DNA of 64,000 nucleotides. Source: JBKQVT01 sp963727245 (GTDB lineage Bacteria > Planctomycetota > Planctomycetia > Pirellulales > Thermoguttaceae). The translations under genes were made by a program, and so were the position numbers. This document shows, one piece after another, positions 20,209 through 29,100 of this stretch; the first letter of the stretch is position 1, and each line of letters opens with the position of its first letter. The stretch covers positions 62,001 through 126,000 of the forward strand of contig CAVSFO010000009.1 of NCBI GenBank assembly GCA_963727245.1. Reading direction: 5' to 3'. The notes under the pieces are model-generated. The model was not told the origin of the DNA. It searched no databases and saw nothing but the letters and a program-made list of their open reading frames with translations.

Positions 20209-20541
20209 ATGCAAGTCAAGGTCTATGTCCCGAAGCTCATTGAAATCCCCAGCGAGTATCTGCCCGCGCTGGCCAAGCGCGCCGCCGACAGCCTGGGCGA
20301 TCGGGCCGGCGAGGTCCCGGCCAGCCGCGGTCACTTGGTGCGGCAAGCGGTCCAGGACGGCCTGCTCCGCGAGTTCGACAACCTGATCGGCGAGGACGGC
20401 ACGGTGGATCTGGTTTGCGACCCGGGCATGGAAATCCCGCTGGAGCTGGACAGCAAGACGCTCACGCTCACGGAACTGCTCGAAGCCCTGCAATACAAGC
20501 GTTCGTTGCCCGAGACGGGCGCAACCGCGGAAGCAGCCTGA
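20209..20541 (+). CDS. small hypothetical cytoplasmic protein
   Basis: 110 residues from an ATG with a good aggagg site 9 nt upstream. The sequence is acidic and helical (EYLPALAKRAADSLGDRAGE, LVRQAVQDGLLREFDNLIGE) and ends LEALQYKRSLPETGATAEAA. No signal peptide, membrane segment or recognised domain. The codon pattern and the ribosome binding site support a real gene. It stands alone between the DUF1570 gene and the convergent anti-sigma-like gene. Confidence 0.55.
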   Translation: MQVKVYVPKLIEIPSEYLPALAKRAADSLGDRAGEVPASRGHLVRQAVQDGLLREFDNLIGEDGTVDLVCDPGMEIPLELDSKTLTLTELLEALQYKRSLPETGATAEAA

Positions 20542-20583
20542 GACTGCCCCCTTCGGCGGCGCAAAGGCGCCCAGAGGGTATCC

Positions 20584-20657
20584 GGTCCCATTTTTGCCGC
20601 GAAGACGCCTATTGGCGGGGCAACGCTGTGTGCGCCGCGAAAATCGGGACAATCCCC
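20584..20657. repeat. diverged family B element with extended loop
   Basis: The ends ggtcccattttt and cgcgaaaatcgggac match family B, but the centre is replaced by a ~40-nt segment. Inner pairing persists (ttgccgcgaagacgcc against gcgccgcga). It lies in the gap between convergent genes. Confidence 0.55.
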
Positions 20658-20665
20658 TGTGGTCG

Positions 20666-21094
20666 TTAGGGCACCAGCGGCGGGGGCGGCGAATCGGCGG
20701 GAAGATTTTCCCTGGTCACGTGCGGCTTCTCGTCGGCGCCGTGAATGCGGATCTCACCCGCCTCGCGGCGTTGCTTCCACGCGGTGACCGCGTGTCGGCG
20801 TTTGACCGCCGTTTGCTCCGGCTGATAGAGGAGTTTCAGCGCCGTGATGTCGTGCAGGTTCCAATAACTGAGGACGCGAAAAGCGAGCTTTTCGTGATCC
20901 AGCAACTGCACGAGCTTGGTGTCGGCGCCGCCTTCCAGGTCCTGGTTCGTGTAGCCCCAAAGCATGCGATACAGGACGGCGCCCTCCTCCGGGCCGAACT
21001 TCTTTTCCATGGCCTCGCGGACGGCGGCGGCGGTCTCCGGTCCCCGGGCGATGGCCGCGCGGAGCTGCTCGATGTAGCTGCTCGACGGAGTCAT
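20666..21094 (-). CDS. C-terminal part of the anti-sigma-like protein, or a separate small gene
   Basis: 142 residues from MTPSSSYIEQLRAAIARGPE at 21094. Blocks: ETAAAVREAMEKKFGPEEGA, LYRMLWGYTNQDLEGGA, LVQLLDHEKLAFRVLSYWNL and ITALKLLYQPEQ. The ATG overlaps the TGA of the upstream reading frame (ATGA), which would suit a coupled second gene. However, the same frame read slightly upstream gives TWWENSG, a natural continuation of the upstream protein's EDPDQKQ, so one protein with a one-base indel near 21110 is at least as likely. In planctomycete relatives, as I recall, this region is the C-terminus of the long protein. Confidence 0.6.
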   Translation of the reverse strand: MTPSSSYIEQLRAAIARGPETAAAVREAMEKKFGPEEGAVLYRMLWGYTNQDLEGGADTKLVQLLDHEKLAFRVLSYWNLHDITALKLLYQPEQTAVKRRHAVTAWKQRREAGEIRIHGADEKPHVTRENLPADSPPPPLVP

Positions 21095-22980
21095 GCCGCT
21101 GTTCTCCCACCAGGTACCTGCTTCTGGTCCGGGTCTTCGAGCGCCGCCACCGCGGGATCGAAGTCGTTGAGGTAGCCGAGGCAGCGGCGCGCCAAGCGGG
21201 CGACCTCCGACTTGCGATGCTCGGCCAGTTCCTTCAACCCCATATCGGCCGACCGTCCGACCTGGAGCGCCTGCGCCAAGGCGAACCGCCCGCGCTGCTC
21301 CAAGTCGCTCAACGGTTGCGGCGCGAGCCACTTGGGCAGGTTCTTGTTCTCAATCGGTTGCGCCTCCGGCGGCGCCTGCGCGTCCAGCGGCAAGCGCGCC
21401 GGCGCCATGAGGCGGATCGACTCCGCGGCGCCCTTCTCCTGCCACCTTGCCCCTCTGTGAGCGATATATAGATCACCCACGAGATGGGGAGCCTCGGTCT
21501 CCGGATTGGTTCCCGGCACGTGATAAAGGGCAACCTCCAAAGCCACGATGCTCTCCGGATCGACCAAGGTCAGCACGCCGCTGCGGCCGCCGACGGTCAA
21601 TCGCAATTTCCGGCCCCCCTCGACCACCGGCTGCAGCACCAATCGCCCGAAGCCGACCTCCAGGCCGGGAAGCTCCTGGGGGCTGCCGGGCAAGAGCCGG
21701 ACTGCCGTGCCGCCGACCATCTTCAGGGTAATGCCCGCATCCAACGTGATCTCGTCCCGATAGTCCGGCATGGCCAACAAACGCTGGCCCGTCAGCAGGG
21801 GCTCGGCGGGCGACACCCGCCGCCAATCGTGGGCCTTCTCATCGTACTCCAACAGAATCTGGTCTTCGGAGCTATAGCGCCCGACGTGTTCCCCGGAGGC
21901 GGTTTCTGACGCCGCCTTATTGAGCTCGGCGGGGGGCCCAGGCGGCTTGATGTCTTCGACGATCGGCACCGCGGCAGCGCCGGGCGGCAGCTTGGCGATC
22001 GCAGTGCCATCCGGTCCGGGGACGGCTGCCTTGCCGGGGATGAGTTCCTTGCCCGGGGCGGCTGCCGTGCCGGCCTTGGGGGCGGGCCCGGGCGGCACAG
22101 CTCCGACCGGGGCGACCGGGTTGCCCGGAGCCGTCGCATTGGCCGGCTTCAGCGGCGACGCCGGCGATTTCTGGGTCAGGGCAGCAACGGGCGGCGAGGT
22201 CGTCTTGGAGCCGGCCTTCTCCTTTGCGGTCGTAGCGTCAGCGGCCGCGCGGCCGGCCTTGCCTTCCGCCCCCTTCACCGCCCCCTGGTCTGTCTGGGAG
22301 GGGCCGGGAGCGACCGCCACCTCGGCCTTCCAGCGACCGGTTCGCACCAGGTTGCCCAGGTGCGTTCCCGGCTCGAAGAAGCCCAAGGCCAACAGCAGGG
22401 CCCCGGCGAGGCTGCCGGCCAGCAGGAGCAGGACGGCCGTCACCAGCAGGCTCCGCCTCCTGGGAGGCTCGCGGAGATACGCCGGCACCATCGGCCTGGG
22501 CCGGCCCTGGTGCGAGGCGGCATCGGCCGAGGTGCTGCCATCCCCGGAGACTTCCCTGGGACCTTCACCACGGCTGGCCGCGCTGGCCTGGGCGGCCACC
22601 TGGGGGAGCTGATACATCCGCTGGCGGCTTTCGGGATCGATTTCCACCGGCTCGCCTAAAACGGCAGCCAAGACCTGGTGACAGGAAGCGACCTCGGCCA
22701 GATGGATGTCCGATTCCAGGCAGACCTTTTCGAAATCCGGCACGCGATCGGGAGGCAGGGTATTGTCGAGGTACTCCGCCACGGTGTTGGCATCGAGGCC
22801 CGGCCCCCGCTCGGAAATGCTGGGGGCCGCCAGCCGCAGTCGCCGCATCACGTCCCGGATGCGATGGAGAAGACCGGTGGCGTACTGACTATCTTCGATT
22901 TTCTTGCCGATGTCCTGGGCGTCATCCGCTTCCAAAATGCCATCGAGGTAGGCCAGCATGGTCCGCAGCGTCAGTCGCAT
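21091..22980 (-). CDS. anti-sigma-factor-like membrane protein with Pro/Ala-rich linker
   Basis: 629 residues. The N-terminal ~150 residues are helical (MRLTLRTMLAYLDGILEADD, TVAEYLDNTLPPDRVPDFEK, EVASCHQVLAAVLGEPVEI) and resemble the cytoplasmic part of planctomycete proteins tied to sigma-factor or kinase regulation. One membrane segment follows (LLVTAVLLLLAGSLAGALLL, ~185-204). Next is a ~150-residue Ala/Pro/Gly-rich linker (KAGTAAAPGKELIPGKAA), then a beta-rich extracytoplasmic domain (ITLKMVGGTAVRLLPGSPQE, LYIAHRGARW) that resembles a FecR-like fold only loosely. It continues, directly or after a frameshift, into 20666-21094. A transmembrane stress or surface sensor is my inference. Confidence 0.6.
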   Translation of the reverse strand: MRLTLRTMLAYLDGILEADDAQDIGKKIEDSQYATGLLHRIRDVMRRLRLAAPSISERGPGLDANTVAEYLDNTLPPDRVPDFEKVCLESDIHLAEVASCHQVLAAVLGEPVEIDPESRQRMYQLPQVAAQASAASRGEGPREVSGDGSTSADAASHQGRPRPMVPAYLREPPRRRSLLVTAVLLLLAGSLAGALLLALGFFEPGTHLGNLVRTGRWKAEVAVAPGPSQTDQGAVKGAEGKAGRAAADATTAKEKAGSKTTSPPVAALTQKSPASPLKPANATAPGNPVAPVGAVPPGPAPKAGTAAAPGKELIPGKAAVPGPDGTAIAKLPPGAAAVPIVEDIKPPGPPAELNKAASETASGEHVGRYSSEDQILLEYDEKAHDWRRVSPAEPLLTGQRLLAMPDYRDEITLDAGITLKMVGGTAVRLLPGSPQELPGLEVGFGRLVLQPVVEGGRKLRLTVGGRSGVLTLVDPESIVALEVALYHVPGTNPETEAPHLVGDLYIAHRGARWQEKGAAESIRLMAPARLPLDAQAPPEAQPIENKNLPKWLAPQPLSDLEQRGRFALAQALQVGRSADMGLKELAEHRKSEVARLARRCLGYLNDFDPAVAALEDPDQKQVPGGRTAA

Positions 22981-23427
22981 GATTCGACCCCTTGCAGGTG
23001 GTTTGAGTGCTACCCGTCTACTTGTAGGGTGGGTCGAGCGCGGCGAGCCCCACCATGAAATAGCCGAGTCGTGGGTGGTGGGGCTCGCTCCGCTCGACCC
23101 ACCCTACGTTCTACCAGTATTAGTGGCGATCGGCGGCCCGATCCGTGCAAAAAAGCCGGCTCATTACCAAGAAGACGCCATCGCGGGCGCGATTGTTTAT
23201 CAACAATGGCCGCACGGACGCGATTGCGATCCCACCCCCGGAGGGAGGTGGGCTACTTCAACGGTTGTTGGGAACGGTCCTCGGCCCAGCCGCACTCCAG
23301 CGGACCTGCCGGCGGCGGCGGGTTTGCCTTGAGGCCGGTTTTAACCTAGGCTTACTCAACGGGATGCGGCTGCATCCAACCAGGGAGGGGATGCCTGCCT
23401 CCTTCACGAACCAGCGGGCTGTTCGCC
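22981..23427. other. intergenic region with a family A hairpin
   Basis: 447 bp between divergent genes. A complete family A hairpin occupies 23024-23107 with a loop different from the copies at 726 and 37552. Bases 23120-23427 hold no gene I can support; the leader of the HDOD gene must lie here, but no clear promoter is seen. Confidence 0.7.
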
Positions 23428-24348
23428 ATGAGCAAGCAGGGACCTCATCCGTCGCTCGATTTGAGGAAGGTTGTCTCCGCGGCTCAACTTCCCGCCCTGC
23501 CGCAAAGTGCCATCCGCCTGCTGGAGCTTGCCCAAGACCCGGACCTCAGCGCGACGGAATTCGCCGTGCCGATCGAATCCGACCCGGGACTGGCCAGCCA
23601 AGTGCTGCGGTTCGTGAACTCGTCCTATTTTGGGTTTTCGCGGGAGATCGGCAGCGTGAAGCTGGCCATCACCCTGGTGGGAGTCCGCACGATCAGGAAC
23701 TTCGCCCTCTGGAGCGCGGTTTTCAGCCTCATACCCAACCCGAAATGCGGCCCCTTCGACTTGAAAAGCCTTTGGCAGGATTCGTTGCGACGCGCCCTGT
23801 TCGCCCGGGCGATGGGCAATCTGCTGGGCATCGCCGAGGCCGAAGAGCCGTTCGCGGCTGCTCTCCTTCAGGATATGGCCGTCCCCGTGCTGGCGAAGGA
23901 GGCGACCGAGCTGTACGCGGGCCTGTTGCAGATCCGCCACCGGCAGCAAGTGCGGCTTTCCGCGCTGGAACGGGAGATCTTCGGCTGGTCCCACGCCGAG
24001 GTGGCCGGACTGATGGCGCGGCGATGGAACCTGCCCGGACAGTTGGCCGAATTGATCGAGAACCACCTGGCCGTCGATACCTGGGCCGCCCAGCCCGAAA
24101 AGGAACCGGCCAGTCTGGCCGTGGCCCTGGCGGGCCTGCTGCCCGCCGCCAGCGACCCCCTCTGGACCGAATGCGAGGCCTTCGAGGCCTGCTACGAGAA
24201 GGTCAAGCCGGCGGGCAGTCCGCCGGTGGCCGCCATGCTGGCACAGATTGACGGGGAATTCGCCCAATTTGCCCCCGTGGTGAAAATCGGCGTGCCGGCC
24301 AGGTCGCTGTCGGACCGCTACCGGGAGGTAGCCGGCAGTGTGGCCTGA
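23428..24348 (+). CDS. HDOD domain protein
   Basis: 306 residues, intact. The HDOD domain covers about residues 15-215: LPALPQSAIRLLELAQDPDL, VLRFVNSSYFGFSREIGSVK, AITLVGVRTIRNFALWSAV and FAAALLQDMAVPVLAKEA. HDOD proteins resemble HD phosphohydrolases but usually lack the catalytic HD pair, and they act in signalling, often with two-component or cyclic-di-GMP systems. It has no attached receiver, GGDEF or kinase domain, so partner and output are unknown. The ATG at 23428 is preceded by a run of Cys/Thr codons rather than a clear ribosome binding site. Confidence 0.85.
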   Translation: MSKQGPHPSLDLRKVVSAAQLPALPQSAIRLLELAQDPDLSATEFAVPIESDPGLASQVLRFVNSSYFGFSREIGSVKLAITLVGVRTIRNFALWSAVFSLIPNPKCGPFDLKSLWQDSLRRALFARAMGNLLGIAEAEEPFAAALLQDMAVPVLAKEATELYAGLLQIRHRQQVRLSALEREIFGWSHAEVAGLMARRWNLPGQLAELIENHLAVDTWAAQPEKEPASLAVALAGLLPAASDPLWTECEAFEACYEKVKPAGSPPVAAMLAQIDGEFAQFAPVVKIGVPARSLSDRYREVAGSVA

Positions 24349-24508
24349 AAATTCCGGCCGGGCGGGATTTTCCCTTAATCGCTTGGCAAATTGCCAGTTG
24401 CGACGCGATTTGACCATTGCTATTTGGGTTTGGCGCCTTTAGCTGTTAAAATTGATTGGGCAGGAACCTGCCCAAGATTTCCTTTCGCCGGACCAGAAGG
24501 GTAGCAGC

Positions 24509-25036
24509 GTGGCCACGTCCAGAAACCGCATCCGCCGCATGAAGCTCCAGCATCAGGCTGAGGGCTATCTGGAACTGGGCATGTGGCAGCAGGCCCTGGA
24601 CGCGCTCAACCGCCTCGGGGATAGCGGCGACGCCGATCTGCACACGCTGTATCTTCAGGGGGAAGCCTGGCGGGGTTTGGGACGATACGCCGAAGCCCTC
24701 GACGTGTTGGGCCGCGTCACCAAGGCCGAGCCGGAGAACGTCCATGCCTGGCTGGCGGTGGGCTGGTGCTACAAACGCAGCGGACGCATCGACTTGGCCA
24801 TCGACGCCCTGGAGGCCGCCCGGGCCGCCGATCCCGAGGAACCCCTGATCCAATACAACCTCGCCTGCTACTGGTCGCTGGCCGGGGGAAAACGGCAGGC
24901 GTTGGCCTATCTGGAGCGCGTGCTGGCCATGGATGCCAGTTATCGCGGCTTGATCGACGGCGAAGCCGATTTCGATTCCTTGCGATCCGATCCCGATTTC
25001 CAGGCTCTCTGCCTGGGCTCGCAAACGACCGGCTGA
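24509..25036 (+). CDS. TPR-repeat protein
   Basis: 175 residues if begun at the GTG at 24509 (aaggg 10-12 nt upstream); the ATG at 24539 and a TTG at 24452 are alternatives. At least four tetratricopeptide units can be seen: AEGYLELGMWQQALDALNRL, LYLQGEAWRGLGRYAEALDV, VHAWLAVGWCYKRSGRIDLA and IQYNLACYWSLAGGKRQALA. The last ends LDGEADFDSL-like (LIDGEADFDSLRSDPDFQAL), a common terminal motif of such proteins. No signal peptide, so it is probably a cytoplasmic scaffold protein. It follows the HDOD gene by 160 bp in the same direction, but co-transcription is unproven. Confidence 0.75.
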   Translation: MATSRNRIRRMKLQHQAEGYLELGMWQQALDALNRLGDSGDADLHTLYLQGEAWRGLGRYAEALDVLGRVTKAEPENVHAWLAVGWCYKRSGRIDLAIDALEAARAADPEEPLIQYNLACYWSLAGGKRQALAYLERVLAMDASYRGLIDGEADFDSLRSDPDFQALCLGSQTTG

Positions 25037-25457
25037 CGCAGAACGCCGCCAAAGAAGGACTCGCGCAGCGGCCGCGGTGGCCGCCGAGGAGGGCAGATCA
25101 GCGGCTGCAAGTGTGCCACTGGCTTTGCCAGTGCTGCCGTGGGACTGGTGCCCCAAAGCACTGGCATAGCCAGTGGCACCCGATCTTGGAATCCGCGCCG
25201 CCTTTCCCCCGGCGTCCCTGCGTCTCTGCGCGAGCCTGGCTTCTCGGTGTGTCACGACGGGGCCCCGTGCACGGTTGCCCGCCGAGAGAACCGCGGTCCA
25301 AGGCCACCGGCAACGTCACCGCGCAAAGAGCGGAGGGGCAGCCGCGCCGCAGCGCGACTGCCCCCCCTGTTGCTTCGACCTTTTTACCGTCCTGTCACAA
25401 CCGTCCAGCCGTCCGAGGGCTTACGCCCCCGGCTCATGTCGCGGCAGTCAAGTCTGT
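25037..25457. other. intergenic region with family D and C repeats
   Basis: 421 bp between convergent genes. Bases 25113-25179 are a family D inverted pair (gtgccactggctttgccagtgct ... the reverse arm at 25155-25179 ends cagtggcac). A family C-variant remnant (gagggcttacgcccccggctc) is at ~25420-25440. Bases 25190-25330 include fragments of the cgtctctgcgcgagcc and gcgcaaagagcg low-complexity kind. No gene supported. Confidence 0.65.
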
Positions 25458-26900
25458 CTAGAAGCAGTACGTCAGGCCGGCAAATGCACCATGCACGACC
25501 AGGCTGCCGTTGCGGTCGATGTCCTGGATCGCCGGGATGTCGTTCAGGTAAAACGGGATCTGGTTGTCGGCCAGGCCCACCCCGGTCACGGACACCACGC
25601 GATAGCCCAGCCGCGCGCTCAGGCACTGGGTAATCTGCCAGTCGATCCCGGCGTCGACCTGCGTCAAGACCGAGAAACTGTCGCAATGCGACTCGACCGG
25701 ATAGGTCAGGCCGGGATAGATGCTCTGCGTGCCGCAGGTGCTGCCCATGTTGGCGCGGAACTCGTTGGTGAGGTAGTTGTCGAACAGTCCGAACGTGGGC
25801 GTGACGAACAACTTCAGCCGGTTGCAAAGCCGATATTCGACGTTGAAGCCGATCTGCCCGCCGATCAGGTTGTTCTCGGTCTGATCGCGGAGGTAGGCCC
25901 AACTTTCATTGGCCTCGCAGGAGGCGCCCCAGAGCAGGTTGTCGCGGAAGTGGAAGAAGCGGATGCCGGCGGAAAGATCGACGCTCAACGGGCAGCCGCA
26001 CTCGCAGAGCAGATGGTGGCGGACGAAGTTGATCTCAACGTCTTGGACGTTGTCGTTCCGCTGCAGCGTCTGGCAGACGGCGCTATTGAACCAGTGGTCG
26101 GCGTTAAAGGCGCCGAACCACAGATTTTCGCCGTTCAACGGCGTGCCGATGCCGTCGCCCGCGCCGGCCATCACGCTGGCGCAGCCGGTCATTTCGGCCA
26201 GTCCCCAGTAGGTGGCTTCGACGGACCACTGGTTGCAGCAGAAGTAGCGGCCGAAGGTGACTTGAGCGCCGCCCGCCCAGCCCGCGCTGGCGTCTTGCGT
26301 GTTCAAGAGCTGGAGGGCGGGCGTGTTGGCATCGGAGCAGGTCCACAGCTTATTGGCCCTGTCGCGGGTCATCGCCAGGCCCAGCACGTCGGCGTACCAG
26401 GGGCAGCCATTGCAGGCGTTGCAGCCGTCCCAACCGCCGCCGAACAGTCCGCAGCTCGAATTGCCGGCGCCGCAGCCGGGGGCGCCGCAGCCCAGGTAGC
26501 TGGGCGAATAGCTCGGCAGGCAGCTACCGTCGGTCGCGCTCGGGCCGGCCGCAACGGGAGCGGGAGTATAGGCCGGCGTCGGAGACATCGGCTTCGGCTG
26601 TCCGTCACTCGGCGGCGGAGGCAGCGGAGGCGTGGCCTGAGGGGGCATGGCGCCCTGGGCCATCGGCTGCGAAGCATCGGCGGGGACTAGCGCGTAGCTG
26701 TTGTTGGCGACCGCGCCTTGCGAAGCCGGGTCGGCTTGATAAGCCATCGGCGCCACGGTGGCGCCGTTGCCAACGACCGCCGGTTGGGCCGGCGGCAAGC
26801 GGAGCATGTCGGGGGCGCCGTACAAACCGTACTGGGCCCAAGCCGGCGCGGCGGTGCAGACGGCCAGAAGCACAAAGACAGAAACTCGGAACCGTTTCAT
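25458..26900 (-). CDS. BBP7-type outer-membrane beta-barrel protein
   Basis: 480 residues, intact. The ATG at 26900 has aaggag 6 nt upstream. A Sec signal (VFVLLAVCTAAPAWAQ) is followed by a Pro/Gln/Ala-rich spacer (~30-125), then a Cys/Gly-rich block (YLGCGAPGCGAG, GWDGCNACNGC). The long C-terminal barrel domain includes WAGGAQVTFGRYFCCNQWSV, NLIGGQIGFNVEYRLCNRLK and LTQVDAGIDWQITQCLSARL, ending in aromatic FAGLTYCF. This matches the BBP7 family (named from a Rhodopirellula paralogue group) of planctomycete surface proteins. The unusual number of cysteines suggests disulfide stabilisation. Function unknown. Confidence 0.8.
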   Translation of the reverse strand: MKRFRVSVFVLLAVCTAAPAWAQYGLYGAPDMLRLPPAQPAVVGNGATVAPMAYQADPASQGAVANNSYALVPADASQPMAQGAMPPQATPPLPPPPSDGQPKPMSPTPAYTPAPVAAGPSATDGSCLPSYSPSYLGCGAPGCGAGNSSCGLFGGGWDGCNACNGCPWYADVLGLAMTRDRANKLWTCSDANTPALQLLNTQDASAGWAGGAQVTFGRYFCCNQWSVEATYWGLAEMTGCASVMAGAGDGIGTPLNGENLWFGAFNADHWFNSAVCQTLQRNDNVQDVEINFVRHHLLCECGCPLSVDLSAGIRFFHFRDNLLWGASCEANESWAYLRDQTENNLIGGQIGFNVEYRLCNRLKLFVTPTFGLFDNYLTNEFRANMGSTCGTQSIYPGLTYPVESHCDSFSVLTQVDAGIDWQITQCLSARLGYRVVSVTGVGLADNQIPFYLNDIPAIQDIDRNGSLVVHGAFAGLTYCF

Positions 26901-27587
26901 ACGAGACTCCTTCCCAAATTCGTGTGTCCATTCCGTACCACTCGTAAAAACGGATCGTCCCAACGGCGGCTGGAGATTCGGCGAATCCGTGCCTGCGCGG
27001 CTCATTTTGCAGTTCCGGCCTCCGAGCAATCGCTGCCACCGTCGCCACCAAAAAATGCCCTGTTTCGACCACGGCGCGGCTTTTCGACACAACCGGAAAA
27101 AGCCCGTCTCGTAAAGCGAAAATCCTGCATAAAGCGGCCAAGACGAGACGGTTGTAAACGGAAATCCAGCGGCTTCCGATTTGCCGCTTTTGCCGGCCGC
27201 GCCGCCGCACCGGCGACAGGATAACCGGCGTCTGGGCAACGGCAGCCGCGCAGCATTTCTCGCGCAAAGGCGCAAAGCCGCAGAGCCGCTAAGGAAGAAG
27301 AGGTGGTCGGCGGCCCCTGGCGGCAAATCCGACCGTCCTTTCTTTTTTCCGTCCCTTTGCGCTGAGTCCCCCACCCCATGCCCCTGGTTACCGCTGGTGC
27401 CGCCCAACGGTCCTTCCGCGTGCGCCAGGGGGTGACTTCTAATCCCCAAATCCCTAAATCCCTAAATCCAGTCCTTCCGCGAGCGCCAGGGAGTGACAGG
27501 CCCGAGCCGGGGGCGTTAGCCCCCGGATGACGCTGCTTTCACGCGCGCCGGGGAGCAGGGGGGAGGGAAAGAGGGCCGCCATGGCCA
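26901..27587. other. intergenic region with short direct and family C repeats
   Basis: 687 bp without a supported gene. It holds two direct repeats beginning gtccttccgcg and ending ccaggg(a/g)gtgac at about 27412 and 27471, separated by ccctaaatccctaaatcc tracts, and a family C-variant hairpin (gagccgggggcgttagcccc) at ~27502-27530. The part next to 26900 should contain the BBP7 gene promoter. Confidence 0.55.
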
Positions 27588-27633
27588 TAAAAAAAGATCA
27601 AGGTACACCGATCCGTCGGCGTACCGTGATCTT
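27588..27633 (-). terminator. strong rho-independent terminator for the Cys-rich peptide gene
   Basis: Two 18-nt arms (27594-27611 and 27616-27633) pair at 16 of 18 positions around a 4-nt loop. Read on the minus strand, the stem is followed at once by a T-run. There is no T-run on the plus side, so it works on the minus strand, downstream of the gene at 27751-28083. Confidence 0.85.
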
Positions 27634-27750
27634 GATCCTGAAACGGGACAACGAGTGCCCCGCCCTCCCGGCAGGTCTATGCTACTTATATCGGCAGAAA
27701 CGGTTCTCCGTCTGGAGCCGATCTTGCTTTCCAAACGGTCTGTTGGCTTC

Positions 27751-28083
27751 TCAGGGCGACTGGCAGCCGCAGCCGGCCGGCAGCGGCTGGTCGTTATGGG
27801 ACACGGGGACCCCGCTCCCGCAACGGCAGCGGCAGCGGCAGCAGCGTTGCTTGGACTGGCAATAGTTGTCCCAAACATGGAGGCAGCAACAGCAGGCGGA
27901 CTGGCAGCAGATCGGCTCGGGGCTAAAGCTGGGCGGCATGGTGCACCCCTGGCCACGATAGGCCTCGATGACCTGATACTCGTAATACGAGGTTGGGCCG
28001 CAGGGAGCCGGCTGGTAGCCGGCGGCCGGGCCGGCCAAGAACCACAGGCTCGCCACCGCTACGACGCAACAGATCGATCGCAT
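27751..28083 (-). CDS. small secreted Cys-rich protein
   Basis: 110 residues from the ATG at 28083 (gaagga upstream). A signal peptide (VVAVASLWFLAGPAAGYQ) precedes a mature part with about 17 cysteines in clusters: EPICCQSACCCCLH, QRCCRCRCRCG and GCGCQSP. This resembles metal-binding or disulfide-rich wall peptides, but I recognise no family. It has its own terminator. The same frame stays open upstream to 29088 by chance; the signal peptide and ribosome binding site mark the real start. Confidence 0.65.
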   Translation of the reverse strand: MRSICCVVAVASLWFLAGPAAGYQPAPCGPTSYYEYQVIEAYRGQGCTMPPSFSPEPICCQSACCCCLHVWDNYCQSKQRCCRCRCRCGSGVPVSHNDQPLPAGCGCQSP

Positions 28084-28505
28084 GGTCGCAGTCCTTCTTT
28101 CAGGTCCCTTATCTCTCGACGCACACGGCAAATGGCCAGCGAGCCGGGGGCGTGAGTCCCCGGATAACCTTGTCTCTCGACGCACACGGCAGATGGCCAA
28201 AAGGGAGAGTCGATCTCCCGCGTCTCGCGGGGTGATCCGCGGCGGCCGTAGCTTGCTTCGGCCGGTGTGTCGCCGCCAAGGGCAGCCAAGGGTCAATTCG
28301 ACCGGCCGGCGGTGCGAATTGCGGCATTTCCGCGGTGATTCCCGGGGAAATGCCCGCCACGGCGGTGAAATTGCCTGCCAGGCAGAATCTCGCAGCCAGA
28401 ACACGGCCGACCGGCCGCGAGGGGCTTTTGGAAGACAACAATCGTACCGATTGCGGAAGGCGGAGGGAAAGGAAGGATGAAGGACGGGTGACGCATCGTC
28501 ACTGC
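28084..28505. other. intergenic region with direct repeats
   Basis: 422 bp. The phrase ctctcgacgcacacggca occurs twice (about 28111 and 28174), separated by a family C-variant palindrome (gagccgggggcgtgagtccc) at 28141-28165. Bases 28290-28440 show nothing recognisable. It holds the leader of the minus-strand Cys-rich gene. Confidence 0.55.
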
Positions 28506-29088
28506 TTAGAAGAAGCCGCCGCCGCGGAGCGGAGGCAGCCCCTGCTGGGCACGCTGGTTGTTCAAGGCCCCGATGTAAATCTGCGTCTGGACGCGCTCCG
28601 CGGGCGTGCTCATATCGAGCATCTGCTTGCGAAAGTTGAGCCGCCCCTGCCCGGCAACGCCGGACGGGTTGTTGCCGCGCGGGCGGTTTTGCCCTCCGCC
28701 CCCGTTCCCCTGGCCCTGCTGATCCCCTGCTTGCGCGGGCATCTTCCCAGGCCTGCCGGCGTTTCTCCTGCTCCTCGATCTGTTGGTTCAGAAACTCCGC
28801 CCGCTGGTCGGGCGGCAGGGCAAAATAGGTGGCGGCCGGGTTTCTCCTGGAGCGCATCATCTGCATGCGTTGTTCCGGAGCAAGCTGCTCCATCGCTTTG
28901 CGCATCTCCTGAAATTGCAACGCGAGTTGCTCCGGCGTGAGGTTCGGGTCGCGGAGCTTCGCCTGCAACTCCCGAACCTTGAGCACTTTCAGATCGACGC
29001 GGTGTCGCTTCCAGAAGGCGAAGGCCGTCACGCCGACCGCCAGCAGCAGCACCACCGTCACCGAGATGATCACGGTTCGCTTCTTCAT
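28506..29088 (-). CDS. membrane-anchored hypothetical protein (frameshifted)
   Basis: About 193 residues. The N-terminus is a membrane anchor (VIISVTVVLLLAVGVTAFAF), followed by a helical, charged region (LTPEQLALQFQEMRKAMEQL, APEQRMQMMRSRRNPA, LPPDQRAEFLNQQIEEQEKR). A shift near 28745-28765 leads to the second frame, which gives QGQGNGGGGQNRPRG, FRKQMLDMSTPAERVQTQIY and LPPLRGGGFF with TAA at 28506. The start is 12 nt beyond the pseudopilin gene's stop, so the two form an operon. It may be a periplasmic partner of the pseudopilin; function unknown. Confidence 0.6.
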
Positions 29089-29100
29089 CTCCGCACCTCG

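Noticed and set aside
24410..24452. TTGACC ... TAAAAT promoter before the TPR gene
   Set aside because: The spacer is about 31 nt, too long for a sigma70 promoter.
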